Positions 62,201-64,000 of a stretch of DNA of 64,000 bases are shown here, piece after piece. How positions within the stretch are numbered: the first letter of the stretch is position 1; each line of letters starts with the position of its first letter. The position numbers and the translations under genes were made by a program. This stretch comes from Arthrobotrys musiformis (taxonomy: Eukaryota > Ascomycota > Orbiliomycetes > Orbiliales > Orbiliaceae). Location: positions 496,001 through 560,000 of the forward strand of contig JAVHJL010000013.1 of the NCBI GenBank assembly GCA_036971715.1, written 5' to 3'. Under the pieces are notes generated by a model. It did not search any database, had not been told where the DNA came from, and was given only the letters and a program-made list of their open reading frames with translations.

Positions 62201-64000
62201 TGACAGTCAGGACCAATAAAGCTCTAAAATGGAAGCGAAGCAAGACCGTGCACACAGCTGGAGACCCACTATGGTCGACCTTCCAGTTCGTCGTTTCCCT
62301 CGATCCAGTCAGTGAAGTTGGACAGAAGTGGGCACCGATCCTTCGCGTCCTCATGTCCATGGATGGAGTTGGCATCTATACTTTCATGAACCCCAAGGAG
62401 CATCTTACTGAACTCCCTGTCAAACGGTACTACCGCCACGTCCTCTACGCCCAGCCCAAGTTCGACGAGAGTGGAGATATCCTAGATCCAAAGGCCCAGT
62501 TCATCGGTCTTCCAGATCAGACCCTTTACTCTCTCAGCATGGATGTCCCACCATCGTGGCTCGTCGCCCCATCTGATACTATTCACGATCTTGACAACAT
62601 CAAACTGCAAACCTTCAAAGAGCGTTTCGGAACCTCGGACCTCAATGCTACTTATATGCTGAAGAACATCCTCATCGAAGGCCACTCTCGTGATACTACT
62701 CGCAATGAACCTTCCGCAGGAGCCCAGCTTGAACTTGGAACTCCAGAGAACCCCGTGATGCAGGATACTATAATCATGTCCAACCTTGGATACTTCCAAC
62801 TCAAATCTAATCCCGGACACTGGCAGATCCGCCTCAAGCCAGGCCGCTCATCAGATGTCTTCTCCATTCAAAGTCTCGGAATCACTGGATTTAGCACCGC
62901 CAGCGATGCTGAAGATGATGTTCAGGAGATCACTCTTATGAGCTTGAACGGTGTTACTTTGTTCCCAAGACTTAAGCGCAATAAGGGCTATAACAAGGTC
63001 GATGTTCATGCACCGCTAGGCTCGACCGAGGACACCGTCGAGAAAGCCGCCGGCTTTGCAGAGGGACTCCTCGCGAAACTCGGACTCGGAAGGAAGAAGG
63101 AAGCTGCAGTCGTCAAAGCATCCGCAGAGATCAACATCTTCTCCGTCGCTAGTGGACACTTGTACGAGCGATTTTTGAATATCATGATGGTCAGTGTTAT
63201 GAGGCACACCAAGCACACTGTTAAGTTTTGGTTCATCGAGAACTTCTTGTCTCCGGCGTTCAAGGTAACACCCCCACCTGCCCCTCGTTGTGATAGGTCA
63301 TTATAGCTAACGATTCGATCAGGACTTCTTGCCAGTCATGGCTAAAGAATACGGCTTCGAGTACGAACTCGTAACCTACAAGTGGCCTCATTGGCTCCGT
63401 GGCCAGAAGGAAAAGCAGAGAGAGATCTGGGGTTACAAGATTCTCTTCTTGGACGTTCTCTTCCCTCTCAACCTCGACAAGATCATCTTCGTCGACGCGG
63501 ATCAGATCGTACGAACTGATTTGAAGGAACTGGTTGACCTCGACCTACAAGGCGCCGTCTACGGTTTCACCCCAATGTGTGACTCCAGGACCGAAATCGA
63601 AGGATACAGATTCTGGAAGCAAGGATACTGGAGGCAAATGTTGGGAGATCTCAAGTACCACATCAGGTATACCACCAACCCTAATCCCCAATCATACAAC
63701 ATCACAGAATACTAACCATAACACCCCCATAGCGCCCTCTTCGTCGTCGACCTCAAAGTCTTCCGCCAACTCGCCGCCGGCGACCGTCTCCGTCAGCAAT
63801 ACCACCAACTCTCAGCCGACCCCAACAGTCTCTCCAACCTCGACCAAGACCTACCGAACAACATGCAACGCCAGCTCCCCATCTTCTCCCTCCCGCAAGA
63901 TTGGTTATGGTGCGAAACCTGGTGTAGCGATGAAAGCTTCAAGACGGCCAAGACTATCGATCTCTGCAATAACCCGATGACGAAGGAGCCAAAGCTTGAT
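59271..64000 (+). CDS. UDP-glucose:glycoprotein glucosyltransferase (partial)
   Basis: ER-lumen folding sensor that re-glucosylates N-glycans of misfolded glycoproteins. Exons are 59271-59473, 59532-63264, 63323-63666 and 63733 onward, and the gene is cut by the window edge, leaving about 1516 aa. A signal peptide is likely (RRALLSGVLALASLQGVLA). The long central part has the thioredoxin-like and beta-sandwich folds of the family (e.g. YPFIVNGIIDFFGDDW, RAIVVNGRIV). The GT24 catalytic domain begins near residue 1268 (INIFSVASGHLYERFLNIMM). Its DxD metal motif is FVDADQIVRTD (about 1369-1371), followed by QDLPNNMQ and WLWCETWC. The first intron acceptor is uncertain (59531 or 59522; both keep frame). 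The C-terminal end, including any ER-retention signal, is outside the window. Confidence 0.94.

Overview
This window is nuclear DNA of a filamentous ascomycete (Pezizomycotina; I cannot fix the class). The reasons are short introns of about 50-140 bp with GTAAGT/GTATGT donors and TAG/CAG acceptors, a Zn2Cys6 transcription factor, a NACHT-ankyrin NLR-like protein, a fungal copper amine oxidase, and fungal versions of SEC24, alpha-COP, UGGT, ERV1, DPH7 and RPN12. I joined exons by hand so that every junction keeps frame. No rRNA, tRNA, CRISPR array or intact transposon was recognised.

Layout, left to right. SEC24 (COPII cargo adaptor, minus) and a seven-exon copper amine oxidase (minus) fill 0.4-6.8 kb. 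From 6.8 to 26.9 kb is a 20-kb region holding one recognisable gene, an AT-hook/Zn2Cys6 transcription factor at 11.2-13.1 kb. The rest has balanced base composition, many homopolymer tracts and no convincing ORF. From 27 to 30 kb two convergent genes of unknown function (helical/TPR-like and coiled-coil) follow. A compact housekeeping block comes next: DPH7 (minus), divergent from RPN12 (plus), then a large AT-hook/TPAK-repeat chromatin-like protein (minus, to 37.3 kb). A second gene-poor stretch (37.3-42.8 kb) holds fragments that may be a decayed gene.

The right-hand part begins with a four-exon SAM methyltransferase of the gamma-tocopherol-methyltransferase type (minus). It is followed by a NACHT protein with about 19 ankyrin repeats, whose candidate first exon encodes a G-x-Q-x-G motif like those at the N-termini of fungal NLRs. 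Then come ERV1 (sulfhydryl oxidase), an orphan polytopic membrane protein, eight-exon alpha-COP (minus), and divergent from it UGGT, which runs off the right end.

Functional themes: several genes serve the secretory pathway (SEC24 for ER export, alpha-COP for Golgi-to-ER retrieval, UGGT for ER glycoprotein quality control). RPN12 and DPH7 belong to protein turnover and translation-factor modification. The NLR-like gene is the likely accessory element for non-self recognition or cell death. The most interesting points are the candidate amyloid-type N-terminal exon and recently duplicated ankyrin units of the NLR, the large regulatory desert around the lone transcription factor, and the 194-codon in-frame extension upstream of RPN12.
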